Assembly (NCBI RefSeq): GCF_022024055.1
Contig: NZ_CP091788.1
Coordinates: forward strand, 2,852,001 to 2,916,000
DNA: 64,000 nt
From: Prevotella sp. E2-28
Lineage (GTDB): Bacteria > Bacteroidota > Bacteroidia > Bacteroidales > Bacteroidaceae
Direction of reading: 5' to 3'
Part shown: positions 28,733-36,117 of the stretch, one piece after another
Numbering within the stretch: the stretch's first letter is position 1
Layout: each line of letters starts with the position of its first letter
Position numbers and translations under genes: made by a program
The notes under the pieces: model-generated
What the model was told of the DNA's origin: nothing
Seen by the model: the letters and a program-made list of their open reading frames with translations, nothing else
Database searches by the model: none

Positions 28733-30283
28733 TTATGAGCGTTTCATTTGATATTTCCTTCCGGCTGGTTTCATCATCATGCGTCCCATGATGCAGCAGC
28801 GACGGCGGTATGCTTCATCATCCTCATTCTTATCTCTGCCCCATCCGCTGGTATTACCACCGCTACCACCTCCAGCACGAGCGATGTTCGTGGCGGCATC
28901 AACATATCCCAGGAAGAGTGCGGCGGCACATGCTGCCATCTGTTCCCCCCGATGTGCCAGATCTTCAAAGAATGATGCCCCAATTATTCCACGTAATTCG
29001 CTTTGCTGCTTTGGATCCAGGTTCTTTGAAATGTATTCATTAATAGCAGAATAGTCTTTCTTCATTTCCTCTGCTGCCATCTCCCAGAATGTATCGTTGA
29101 TCTCACTCTGTGTTTTATCGAGAAGGTCAGGAAGTTCTTTGTTCATTTGACGCTTCATGTTATCATACTCCTTCTGTAGATCATGCTTCTTGATGGCGAG
29201 GTCGTGCAACTGCTGTTGAACATTCGCAAGTTGTTCATTTCTGGAGGAAATTTTTCCATTAATTTCATCAAGCTGTTGTTTCTTCTCTCGTAACTCCTGT
29301 TCAACCTCTTCGTTACCATTGTCGCGCATCTCTTCGAGTGCAGTGATTTCAATCTCCAGATATTCTTTCTGATCGTTTAAATTACTAAGCATCTTGGTAA
29401 ACGACTTCAGTTTCTTCTCAGCGGTTTTTATCTCTGCGTTGATGTCATAGAGCTGCTGTCTCTGCCCGGATAGAATTTGTTCCTGTTCTGATATCTCGGT
29501 GGACTGTCGGCCTATCGTCTCATACTGTTCCTCAATGGTCTTTTGGTTTTTCAAGATCTGTTCTTTGAGCCACTGGAGATAGGACTTGTGTTGCCCTCCA
29601 GGTGTGCCTCTTTCCATACCGTATTTCTCTGCAATCTTCGCTGCTTCATCCCATATCGCTTTTGTCCTGCGCGAGAACTCGTATTTGTTCTCCCCGACGA
29701 AAACATGTTTGAAGGAAAGTTTGCCGGATGCTGTTATGGGAACTACTACGCAATGTGCATGTGGAGTCGTCTCGTCGAGGTGTACTGTAAACTCCGCAAT
29801 ATTATCCTCACCATATTTCTGCGCAACATATGCGTACATTTCCTTTGCCCATTTTTCGATTTCTTCCTTACGTTCCAGATGTGAATTATCTGCGTAAGGA
29901 TCGTAGGAAACACGTTGATCACCGAAAGCAAGTTTTACCATTGTTTCATGGGAACCCTGTAGGATGAAACTGGCATATGTTCTGATGCCGACACCTTTAA
30001 CCTTCAGGTCTTCATCTGGTATGCCCGTATTTGGGTCGCTGATACCATTGGCCTTCAGGATATCCTTGATTCTTCTGGTAATTGATTTTGCCTTGTTGAG
30101 AGGTTGAATAACTCCACCCTTTTCTACTTCGAAGTCCAGTCTTGTTCTTGTCGGGTCAAGGGTTCCTGCCAATTTCGCTTTCCATGCGGAGTCATCGCCG
30201 ATGCGAAGGTTTTCATTACTGAGTGCGACGGCAAACCTTTTACCTGGTCGCAAGTCAATTGATTGTTTCTGTTTTTCTACCAT
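28733..30283 (-). CDS. MobV-family (Pre/Mob) relaxase
   Basis: 516 residues. Nicks DNA at oriT and leads the strand into a recipient using a helper conjugation machine. The N-terminal 220 residues are the relaxase domain, with the MobV signature HLDETTPHAHCVVVP (the HxDExTPHxH metal and catalytic motif) and FKHVFVGENKYEF. Residues about 235-385 are a long coiled coil (QEQILSGQRQQLYDINAEI, EQELREKKQQLDEING). The C-terminus has an Ala-rich helix, a Gly-rich linker (RAGGGSGGNTSGWG) and a basic tail. Length is normal for Bacteroidota MobV proteins. The candidate oriT lies directly upstream. Confidence 0.92.
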   Translation of the reverse strand: MVEKQKQSIDLRPGKRFAVALSNENLRIGDDSAWKAKLAGTLDPTRTRLDFEVEKGGVIQPLNKAKSITRRIKDILKANGISDPNTGIPDEDLKVKGVGIRTYASFILQGSHETMVKLAFGDQRVSYDPYADNSHLERKEEIEKWAKEMYAYVAQKYGEDNIAEFTVHLDETTPHAHCVVVPITASGKLSFKHVFVGENKYEFSRRTKAIWDEAAKIAEKYGMERGTPGGQHKSYLQWLKEQILKNQKTIEEQYETIGRQSTEISEQEQILSGQRQQLYDINAEIKTAEKKLKSFTKMLSNLNDQKEYLEIEITALEEMRDNGNEEVEQELREKKQQLDEINGKISSRNEQLANVQQQLHDLAIKKHDLQKEYDNMKRQMNKELPDLLDKTQSEINDTFWEMAAEEMKKDYSAINEYISKNLDPKQQSELRGIIGASFFEDLAHRGEQMAACAAALFLGYVDAATNIARAGGGSGGNTSGWGRDKNEDDEAYRRRCCIMGRMMMKPAGRKYQMKRS

Positions 30284-30329
30284 ATTTTCAAGTTCATTTA
30301 AAGTTGTTCAATAATTTATTTAGTGCGGG

Positions 30330-30440
30330 GTCTCGGGGTGTCCCTAAGCCTACTTGCCACTGAGCTAGCTTAACCTTGGTGTGTGGCTCTCCCTTTGTGG
30401 CATTGATGCCAATAGGGGGGTAGTAGGCTACCCCTATAGC
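30330..30440. other. Candidate origin of transfer (oriT) region
   Basis: The 379-base gap 30284-30662 just upstream of the relaxase holds several palindromes: ATAGGGGGGTAG (30412-30423) with CTACCCCTAT (30428-30437), the hairpin GGCATTGATGCC (30399-30410) and AGCTAGCT (30363-30370). It is more GC-rich than its surroundings. MobV oriTs normally lie here. The nick site cannot be assigned. Two short frames across it (30294-30536 and 30370-30666) do not look like proteins. Confidence 0.5.
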
Positions 30441-30662
30441 GGAATGTCGCCATACGCGCAAGCGCCTCCGGGGCATTTCGAGGCTCTGCGAGGCTCGTTC
30501 CAATGCTGGCGTTCCGCCACTGTTGCCGTAGGTCATTTGTCGTATTCGAAGTTATGTCGTTTACGTGGCGTATAAGACCACAGAAAAGAATTCTTGTTCC
30601 GTTGGTCGCAGACGATAGACTTTTTACCTCTGAGGGCTTCTCTGAGGTTCCAGAAATGTTTT

Positions 30663-31001
30663 TCATTCGACAGTATGATTTAGCTTGATGATTGTCCTAT
30701 TTCCATCCTTCTCACAGGTCACTGCACCAAGCCGCCTAAGAGAGTCGATGAAGGCACTTGTCGTGTCCCGATTCCAATGCCATGCTTTGGTCAGTTCTAT
30801 GACACTCGCACCGATGCCGTCATCAGTACCAGACAGCAGTGCTGAATGCTGCCGTTCTATAATGTCACGGAATGCTTCTACGCGCGAGAGTTTCTTGGAT
30901 GAATTTCTCTGGCCTCGTAACAGGTAGTTCCATAGCGGTCTGCAGGTCGGAATAATCATCGAATATTCCGCATAGTTACTTTGCTGAATTTTTTGTTCCA
31001 T
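30663..31001 (-). CDS. Small winged-helix-like protein of the mobilization module
   Basis: 112 residues, not assigned to a named family. The C-terminal half (ASVIELTKAWHWNRDTTSAFIDSLRRLGAVTCEKDGNRTIIKL) looks like a winged helix-turn-helix: a helix pair, then LGAV and a beta-wing with GNRTIIK. The N-terminal half is polar with PLWNYLLRGQRNSSKK. It is encoded between the primase and the candidate oriT, and its promoter carries the 25-bp box shared with the excisionase promoter. A DNA-binding role in replication, or as an accessory to the relaxase, is inferred. Confidence 0.65.
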   Translation of the reverse strand: MEQKIQQSNYAEYSMIIPTCRPLWNYLLRGQRNSSKKLSRVEAFRDIIERQHSALLSGTDDGIGASVIELTKAWHWNRDTTSAFIDSLRRLGAVTCEKDGNRTIIKLNHTVE

Positions 31002-31116
31002 TTCGTTATAATAATATTCGTGTACTTTATATTATTTTCCGCATACGTTTCCGTATTGTTTTCCACAAAGATTAGTGTGGAATGAAGTGCGGGATTGGAC
31101 TGCGGATTTCAACGCC

Positions 31117-31124
31117 CAAAAGTA
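31117..31124 (-). promoter_or_regulatory. -7 element TACTTTTG for the mobilization module
   Basis: TACTTTTG on the minus strand, 115 bases upstream of ATG 31001. It lies 41 bases from the shared box at 31166-31190. No -33 TTTG is present, which suggests activation. The gap 31002-31330 has no convincing gene. Confidence 0.55.
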
Positions 31125-31165
31125 CACGGAAAATTTTAATAAGGGACTCTTGAAAAATTTTATTT

Positions 31166-31190
31166 CGTATATTAACATTTTCACGACCCA
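31166..31190 (-). promoter_or_regulatory. Shared 25-bp promoter box, copy A
   Basis: A 25-base sequence, beginning CGTATATTAACATTTTCACG on the plus strand, is identical to 35737-35761. Copy A precedes the promoter of the mobilization module. CTTG lies 17 bases to its left in both copies. Likely a binding site for one regulator of both modules. Confidence 0.7.
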
Positions 31191-31330
31191 CAATATCGGC
31201 GATAGACATAATAAAAAGCCAGGGTTCGGGATGCTGTCCCGAAGCGGTAAGCACCATGGAGCCATAGGCGGTAAGAGGGCAGCTCGATAGAGCCATCATG
31301 TGGAGCGTGTGGAACATGAAAGCCCGCCCC

Positions 31331-32212
31331 TTAGATGCCGCACTTATGCTTAACTAAGAACTCATTTACGTCCTTATGGTCGGCATAGTGGCTCCTGTAG
31401 TCAATGGCTGACGGTAACGCATTCTTGATGAAGGCTGTAGCTTCTTCACCGGCCTTATCATTATCCAGACAGAGGTAGATGGTACCGCTGATGGAACGCA
31501 GCACCTCAACTGTTTCTTCCTTGTTGGTCACACTGTTCATCACGACGAGATTGTGCTTTACACCGTCCGTCATCGTTACCCACGAAAGCATATCGAAAAA
31601 GCCCTCAAAAACGACTGTAGCTGCGTTAGCTATGCCGAGGTGGGTTGTTATCCACTTGGGTGACGTTCCGCCTTTGTAACCGTCAGGATTGCCTGCATAA
31701 GGTGCACCTCTAAGTTCGTAGCCTCCAAGATCGTTGGGGTATGCCAGGGCATAGAGATAGCTGCCATCGGTGCGTTCTTGGAAGCTGTAGTGTGCCTCCA
31801 GAAGGAAATGTCGGGCGATGGAGGTGTTAATCCTCCGCTTCGTCAGGTAGGCATACAGCCCCTTGGACTGTAGCGGCATTACGCTGAAGAATGCGAACCT
31901 GCCGCACTCCAGATCTTTTTCTTTTTTGCCGTCAAGAGTTTTTGACAACGAAAAAGAAGAAGAATCGAAGACTGCACATACTTGCTTGAAATCGCAGGTG
32001 TTCAAACATGCCATCACCAGCTCAATGATACCACCTTCAGCACCAGTTGACAGATCACGCCACACCTTCCCATCAGGAGAGACAGTGAGTGAAGGATGGG
32101 TGTCTGTCTTCCATGGACATCGATAGACGTGCCACCCTGAGGAAGTCTTCTTCAGAGGTGCGCCCAAGTAATCCAGGCATGTCTTGTTTGCTTTTATCTG
32201 TTCTATATTCAT
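31331..32212 (-). CDS. Toprim-domain primase-like protein
   Basis: 293 residues from ATG 32212 (MNIEQIKANKTCLDYLG); the frame extends upstream without coding character. The N-terminus resembles a CHC2 zinc-finger primase (YRCPWKTDTHPSLTVSPDGKVWRDLS) but keeps only part of the cysteine set. The C-terminal half is a Toprim fold: VVFEGFFDMLSW with the catalytic Glu and LCLDNDKAGEEA with the DxD pair. It would prime DNA synthesis on the circular or transferred strand. It pairs with the DUF3987 protein upstream, the usual primase and helicase-like combination of Bacteroidota elements. The iteron region lies between them. Confidence 0.88.
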   Translation of the reverse strand: MNIEQIKANKTCLDYLGAPLKKTSSGWHVYRCPWKTDTHPSLTVSPDGKVWRDLSTGAEGGIIELVMACLNTCDFKQVCAVFDSSSFSLSKTLDGKKEKDLECGRFAFFSVMPLQSKGLYAYLTKRRINTSIARHFLLEAHYSFQERTDGSYLYALAYPNDLGGYELRGAPYAGNPDGYKGGTSPKWITTHLGIANAATVVFEGFFDMLSWVTMTDGVKHNLVVMNSVTNKEETVEVLRSISGTIYLCLDNDKAGEEATAFIKNALPSAIDYRSHYADHKDVNEFLVKHKCGI

Positions 32213-32374
32213 ATTATTGATATTATTTTTATTGAAATTATGTAAACTTTTTATCATCGCGCATATGCGCACGCGAAGAAACACTACGATTTCCGTATAC
32301 TTCCCAGATGAAGCCGCCCCCTCGAAGTGAACATGAACATTTGCTGTTTCACCTTTGCATATCGTTGTTTTGTA

Positions 32375-32447
32375 TGTTCACCTATGTTCACCTTCTTTTG
32401 TAAACAAATTGAAAATCATTGTCTTTTAGGGTGAACACAGGTGAACA
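32375..32447. repeat. Inverted iteron cluster, candidate replication origin
   Basis: TGTTCACC occurs at 32375-32382 and 32385-32392, and its inverse GGTGAACA at 32430-32437 and 32440-32447. Within each pair the copies are 10 bases apart, one helical turn. They flank an AT-rich 37-base centre. The 252-base gap 32213-32464 has no gene. Position between the helicase-like and primase genes suits an origin. Confidence 0.65.
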
Positions 32448-32464
32448 CGGTTTTGTCCTGATTG

Positions 32465-33700
32465 TCAATTATTTGCACCGCTTTCAGTGTTCACCTCAGG
32501 GGGTACTACCTTTTTTCGGCAAGGCGATAGTAGAGAACGGCTTATCCCGAGACCCTGACTGACAAGATTTTTGTTCATATTTGGATAGTGCTTCAGCAAC
32601 TGTTCAAGAGTCTCTTTCTTGTTCAATTGGATAGTGGCATCATCATTAAGATTAGGGTTAATGATACTATAGGCTTTCATTGCCCATTCCTCGAAAATGC
32701 GGGTGTGAGCAATGGCGATATCCATATGATTACCGCCTATTTCCTTAGACGGTGTGCCATCATTCGCCAACAACTCTATAATTCCAGCCCACTTCTCGAC
32801 ATATATTTGTAACTTTGAAAGAAGTTGCCGCCGCATACCCTTTTCTGATGTTTTTCTGCGCTGCAAATCTTCCCAGTAAGTGATAAAAGATTTTTCTGCA
32901 GCCTGGCTAAACGTGATCTCTGAGCATGAGAGACTAAGCAGCCTGTCTATTAGACTCTTGTAGGATACTCTCATTGAGTCCGGAACAGCCTCATTGTAAT
33001 AATTCAAAGAGAAATTTTCGTCAGCAAAGACAAACAATAGTCGAGCATTAAAGCCGTTTGCTATAAGGTCAGACTTGCCCAACATCTCCTGAAGGATTTC
33101 TGGTTGGATTCCCCCGAAAACATTGAAACATGGACGCTTGATGAAATTATCGTCCCTTCCCAATCTTGTTACTCTTACGGGCTTTTGGGACCATGCTGTG
33201 AGATACTGTTCAACTTCTCCAGACTTTCCGTATCTGCCGATATCCTTTAACCAGCCGGAAATCTCATCACGATATAGGAGGATGCCATTCTGACCTGAAT
33301 GTTCCATTGCGTCAAACAATGCTTCAGGTGTGTAGTCATTGAGACATAATTTATCTTCTATAGGTGGTTCCCCCCTCTCTTTTACATCTTCTTTCAGCCA
33401 TTCCGCTTTCCTCTGCAAAAAAACTTCATGGCGTTCTGCGTCATGATCTAAAAGAGGATCCATGAGCCAAGATCCACATTCGCTCTTACCATATCCGCTG
33501 ATACCTATCTGGCAGAGCCACATGGCAGTGGCATTGCGATATCCCTTCGGATCAATTATCTGATAGCGGTCACCCAGAGAGGCCGCAACTGCCGAAAACA
33601 GACCTGTTAGCGCATAGTCGCTATCAATCTGATATACATCGGCCAATTTGTTTACTATTTCCTGCATATATGCGGGCAAAAAATCATAATGTAAGTTCAT
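32465..33700 (-). CDS. DUF3987 family P-loop ATPase (helicase-like)
   Basis: 411 residues. The DUF3987 family is common on Bacteroidota mobile elements and looks like a replicative ATPase or helicase. The Walker A is GISGYGKS near residue 68 and the Walker B-like strand is ILLYRDEISGW near 140. It begins MNLHYDFLPAYMQEIVNKLAD and the family motif FNVFGGIQPEIL is present. The C-terminal 60 residues form a small helix-turn-helix-like tail. The nucleotide-binding motifs are intact. The start ATG 33700 is preceded by AAAAAGGATAG, a plausible ribosome site. Function in element replication is inferred from family context. Confidence 0.88.
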   Translation of the reverse strand: MNLHYDFLPAYMQEIVNKLADVYQIDSDYALTGLFSAVAASLGDRYQIIDPKGYRNATAMWLCQIGISGYGKSECGSWLMDPLLDHDAERHEVFLQRKAEWLKEDVKERGEPPIEDKLCLNDYTPEALFDAMEHSGQNGILLYRDEISGWLKDIGRYGKSGEVEQYLTAWSQKPVRVTRLGRDDNFIKRPCFNVFGGIQPEILQEMLGKSDLIANGFNARLLFVFADENFSLNYYNEAVPDSMRVSYKSLIDRLLSLSCSEITFSQAAEKSFITYWEDLQRRKTSEKGMRRQLLSKLQIYVEKWAGIIELLANDGTPSKEIGGNHMDIAIAHTRIFEEWAMKAYSIINPNLNDDATIQLNKKETLEQLLKHYPNMNKNLVSQGLGISRSLLSPCRKKVVPPEVNTESGANN

Positions 33701-33747
33701 AATTTCTATCCTTTTTAGTTAAAAAATGAAATTAGTTCGACAATAAC

Positions 33748-33778
33748 TTTGGGGATTCGGAAATTATGCGTATCTTTG
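33748..33778 (+). promoter_or_regulatory. Plus-strand promoter inside the element
   Basis: TTTG (33748-33751), a 19-base spacer and TATCTTTG (33771-33778) match the full Bacteroidota consensus. The -7 overlaps an inverted repeat (CTTTGCC/GGCAAAG, 33774-33790) that makes a mirror TACCTTTG on the other strand (33793-33786) without a -33 partner. Confidence 0.7.
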
Positions 33779-33784
33779 CCGCCG

Positions 33785-33853
33785 GCAAAGGTAGAAAGTT
33801 ACGCAGATTTCGAATCCTGCTCCCGAACAGTAATGTCCGGGACTTTCTTTTTT
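33785..33853 (+). ncRNA. Candidate 70-nt small RNA, opposite to the element's genes
   Basis: The promoter at 33748-33778 would start a transcript near 33785. It would end at an intrinsic terminator: CCCGAACA (33822-33829) pairs with TGTCCGGG (33834-33841) with one mismatch, followed by ACTTTCTTTTTT (33842-33853). No open frame fits. It runs on the plus strand in the gap (33701-33890) between two minus-strand genes, so it is antisense to any read-through from the integrase operon into the DUF3987 gene. A central TTTCGAATCC stretch resembles a tRNA T-loop. Confidence 0.55.
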
Positions 33854-33890
33854 AGGTGGTGGCCTCTTTTTCTTTTTCATATTCAATCCC

Positions 33891-34223
33891 CTATCGCTTT
33901 ATTTGGTTGACGTTCTGGTCTCTGACAACGTCGGCAAGCGTGGCCTTCAGCTTCGACTCCTGAGCATCGTCGATAAGGTGTTGACCGCCGATATGGTTGC
34001 CAAGTTGCAGCAGGATCCGTTCGGCAAACACCTCACGGTTATGCGTGCTGCCTGGTTGACCACCTATTGAGTAGCCGAGTACCTCGTCAGACATTGTTAT
34101 GTACTCGTTGAAGGTATCCTTCAACCATGCGTAGCCACGGTGTAAGCCTTCACCAGTGGCATGCTCCTTGGCGCACTGCAGGAGTTCGCTCCACTTCTCT
34201 TTGATGTCTTTCTCTGTATTCAT
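33891..34223 (-). CDS. Small protein of unknown function, coupled to the integrase
   Basis: 110 residues, no family recognised. It is polar and largely helical (EKWSELLQCAKEHATGEGLHRGYAWLKD, KLKATLADVVRDQN). Its ATG overlaps the integrase stop by four bases (34220-34223), so the two are translationally coupled. It has no signal peptide or membrane helix. The coupling suggests a role in integration or its control; nothing in the sequence proves it. Confidence 0.7.
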   Translation of the reverse strand: MNTEKDIKEKWSELLQCAKEHATGEGLHRGYAWLKDTFNEYITMSDEVLGYSIGGQPGSTHNREVFAERILLQLGNHIGGQHLIDDAQESKLKATLADVVRDQNVNQIKR

Positions 34224-35383
34224 ACTAATTTTTCTTCTATTTCGTTAACTGCGGCTACTACTGTTTTGGGCAGCAGCTTTGCATAAATCTTTTCTGTCAT
34301 CTTGATACTACTGTGACCACAAACTTTTGACACGATCTCAATCTTCACGCCTGCATTCAGTAGCAGGGTGGCTCCCGTGTGCCGCGCCCAATGCGTAGTG
34401 ACAGGCTTTTCTATTCCTGCAGCCTTGGCTACCTCCTTTATATACTCGTTGTACTTCACGTTACTCAGGATTGGTAACTTGTCACCATATTTCGCCAGAA
34501 TTTCAAGTGCAGGAGCCAGTAAGGGGATAGTGTACTCTATCTTAGTTTTACCACGATGGCCTACATACAACTTTTTGCCATCTATCTCCTTGATTTTCTT
34601 TGGGTCAAATGCCCGTAGGTCATGGTAGGAAAGACACGTGTATGAATGAAATACGAACAAGTCACGCACACGTTCCAACCTGCTTTCTGGCATCGTGGCT
34701 GTGCGCAACTTCTGAAACTCCTCTGGAGTGAGGTACTTGTCAATGCCATCGAAATCTGAGCCCTTCTCAATCTTAACCCTGTCATAAGGATTCAGTTGGA
34801 GAAGCCCTTCCTTCTGGGCATCCAATATGAAGGAGTTGAGGAATCGATGATAGTTGTTCCAGCGACTTTTAGCTTTCATATTGTTTTGCCCCTTCAAGTA
34901 ACGATCAAGTTCCATCACCTTTGCCTCAGTCAAGTCATAGAACGTCCGTATCTTCCCATATTCTTTCAAGAAGCGCAGAAATCTCTCATAGCGTTCCTGG
35001 CTATCAACGGCTTTTCCGTACTTGCGTATCTTTGTCCGCTCTTCGCAGAAATCGAGGAAGGTAATATTTGGTTTTCGTTTAGCCATTAGACGTGAAGGAA
35101 TAGCGTCGATGTCTATCTGACCATCTTCATACATGTCATATACTATCTGGCGTACGTCAATGAGAAGCCTATCGAGTTGTTTGTTCAGGATAACGGCATC
35201 CACACGCCCGACTACCCGACCTCGTTGCCATTCTTTTGGGAATACTCGGATTCGGGTAGACATGTATTTTGCCTTACCGTCATAATAGACACGAATCTCT
35301 ATGACGGCATCCTGTGTAGCCGATGCTTTCTTATATCTGTTATATATAAGAGACACGACTGGAATCTCGACGGCTGTTCTCAT
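34220..35383 (-). CDS. int: Tyrosine recombinase (integrase)
   Basis: 387 residues with the three-domain plan of Bacteroidota element integrases: an N-terminal arm-type domain, a SAM-like core-binding domain (TFLDFCEERTKI to SFILDAQKEGLL) and a C-terminal catalytic domain. Catalytic residues visible are His331-x-x-Arg334 (HWARHT), His357 (CGHSS) and the nucleophile Tyr367 (TEKIYAKL). The first catalytic Arg is absent: the TGLRxxDL motif reads TCLSYHDL, with Ser252. A missing Arg I is known in the IntDOT group, so the enzyme is probably active. It integrates the element at tRNA-Ser and starts 5 bases after the excisionase. Confidence 0.94.
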   Translation of the reverse strand: MRTAVEIPVVSLIYNRYKKASATQDAVIEIRVYYDGKAKYMSTRIRVFPKEWQRGRVVGRVDAVILNKQLDRLLIDVRQIVYDMYEDGQIDIDAIPSRLMAKRKPNITFLDFCEERTKIRKYGKAVDSQERYERFLRFLKEYGKIRTFYDLTEAKVMELDRYLKGQNNMKAKSRWNNYHRFLNSFILDAQKEGLLQLNPYDRVKIEKGSDFDGIDKYLTPEEFQKLRTATMPESRLERVRDLFVFHSYTCLSYHDLRAFDPKKIKEIDGKKLYVGHRGKTKIEYTIPLLAPALEILAKYGDKLPILSNVKYNEYIKEVAKAAGIEKPVTTHWARHTGATLLLNAGVKIEIVSKVCGHSSIKMTEKIYAKLLPKTVVAAVNEIEEKLV

Positions 35384-35388
35384 TCTTC

Positions 35389-35655
35389 TTACTTGATATA
35401 GTTAGCTAACAGTTCGCTCTTTTTGAAAAGAACGCGGCCTTGGCTGTGATTGCCAACTTTCTTGTGGGGGAACTTGTCCTTCATTGAGCAGAGATAACGG
35501 GGTGTGACATCCAAGATGCGGGCAGCTTCTTTACTATCCACGTACTCGTCATCATCCACCTTGGTAGCAGTGGAACCATTGAGACGTTCTATCACAATGT
35601 CTGCGGTTCTTTCGGCGATCATATTTGTCAGCCTAACCATTTCTTCTTTCTTCAT
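35389..35655 (-). CDS. Excisionase-like helix-turn-helix protein
   Basis: 88 residues. The C-terminal half is a MerR/HTH_17-type DNA-binding domain: DDEYVDSKEAARILDVTPRYL then KDKFPHKKVGNHSQGRVLFKKSEL. The N-terminal half is an acidic helix. Proteins of this size and fold, directly upstream of an integrase, act as excisionases or regulators of excision. It is the first gene of the operon beside the attachment site. Its promoter carries copy B of the shared 25-bp box. Confidence 0.85.
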   Translation of the reverse strand: MKKEEMVRLTNMIAERTADIVIERLNGSTATKVDDDEYVDSKEAARILDVTPRYLCSMKDKFPHKKVGNHSQGRVLFKKSELLANYIK

Positions 35656-35687
35656 AACCTTCGCGTTTTGAAATTAAAAATCTGCTG

Positions 35688-35695
35688 CAAAGGAA
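35688..35695 (-). promoter_or_regulatory. -7-like TTCCTTTG of the xis-int operon
   Basis: TTCCTTTG on the minus strand, 32 bases upstream of ATG 35655. It departs from TAnnTTTG at the second base. Its distance to copy B of the box (41 bases between) equals that of the mobilization promoter to copy A, which supports it. Confidence 0.5.
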
Positions 35696-35736
35696 ATGTT
35701 TTTTCCTCGAACAAAGGGTCTTGCAAAAAAAAAAGT

Positions 35737-35761
35737 CGTATATTAACATTTTCACGACCCA
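35737..35761 (-). promoter_or_regulatory. Shared 25-bp promoter box, copy B
   Basis: Identical over 25 bases to 31166-31190, in the same orientation relative to the downstream gene. It precedes the excisionase and integrase operon. The remainder of 35656-35960 holds no gene. Confidence 0.7.
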
Positions 35762-35961
35762 AAAGGCAAAAACATACACGATAGGAGGTATTTTGCTTTC
35801 TACCATGCAGAATACCATGCTCTAACAAATTTATAACACGTTTTTTATGTCTCATCTTGCGTTTTCTTTACTCATCTTGACTGATATTTGGAGAGTTTAA
35901 AATCTCCTAACATTCACATTGTCAGAGTGTTGCAAACGTAAGATATTAACAATCAGGCACG

Positions 35962-35989
35962 AAAAAAGGGAACCTGATTGATTCCCTTT
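35962..35989 (-). terminator. Element-supplied terminator downstream of tRNA-Ser
   Basis: AAAGGGAA (35989-35982 on the minus strand) pairs with TTCCCTTT (35972-35965) around a 9-base loop, running into six Ts. It terminates the tRNA transcript before the excisionase gene and replaces the original terminator at 26093-26118. An alternative pairing AATCAGG/CCTGATT (35951-35957 and 35973-35979) competes with it. Confidence 0.75.
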
Positions 35990-35998
35990 AAGTCATTT

Positions 35999-36013
35999 TA
36001 GCGGAGAGAACAG
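35999..36013. other. Proximal attachment site within tRNA-Ser
   Basis: Same 15 bases as 26126-26140. It covers the last 12 bases of the tRNA gene and three beyond, so integration leaves the tRNA intact. Confidence 0.85.
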
Positions 36014-36089
36014 GATTCGAACCTGCGAACCGGTTTTGCCGGTTACACGCTTTCCAGGCGTGCCTCTTCAACCACTCGAGCACCTCTCC
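36002..36089 (-). tRNA. tRNA-Ser (GGA anticodon)
   Basis: 88 bases from 36089 leftwards. The acceptor stem GGAGAGG pairs with TCTCTCC and discriminator G follows. The anticodon stem-loop is CACGCCTGGAAAGCGTG with anticodon GGA. A long variable arm (AACCGGCAAAACCGGTT) is typical of class II serine tRNAs. The T-arm is CAGGTTCGAATCCTG. CCA is not encoded. It is the integration site of the element to the left. Confidence 0.96.
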
Positions 36090-36117
36090 AAATTTGCGAC
36101 TGCAAAATTACAAATAA

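Larger units (their letters stand above)
26126..36013. mobile_element. Integrative mobilizable element in tRNA-Ser, about 9.87 kb
   Basis: Bounded by the 15-bp direct repeat (26126-26140 and 35999-36013). The tyrosine integrase and excisionase lie beside the intact tRNA and all genes read away from it. It carries integration (34220-35655), replication-type genes (DUF3987 ATPase, Toprim primase), a MobV relaxase with a candidate oriT, two exported proteins and a HicAB module. No conjugative (Tra/VirB4) genes are present, so transfer would need a helper element. Resident in a tRNA gene, it resembles NBU-type Bacteroides elements in plan; that likeness is from gene content only. Confidence 0.88.

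Noticed and set aside
30294..30666. Two short minus-strand frames upstream of the relaxase
   Set aside because: They overlap each other and the palindromic candidate oriT and look like noncoding sequence rich in Arg, Pro and Gly codons.
31032..31317. Short minus-strand frames around the shared 25-bp box
   Set aside because: Their similarity to a frame at 35633-35855 comes only from the shared noncoding box.
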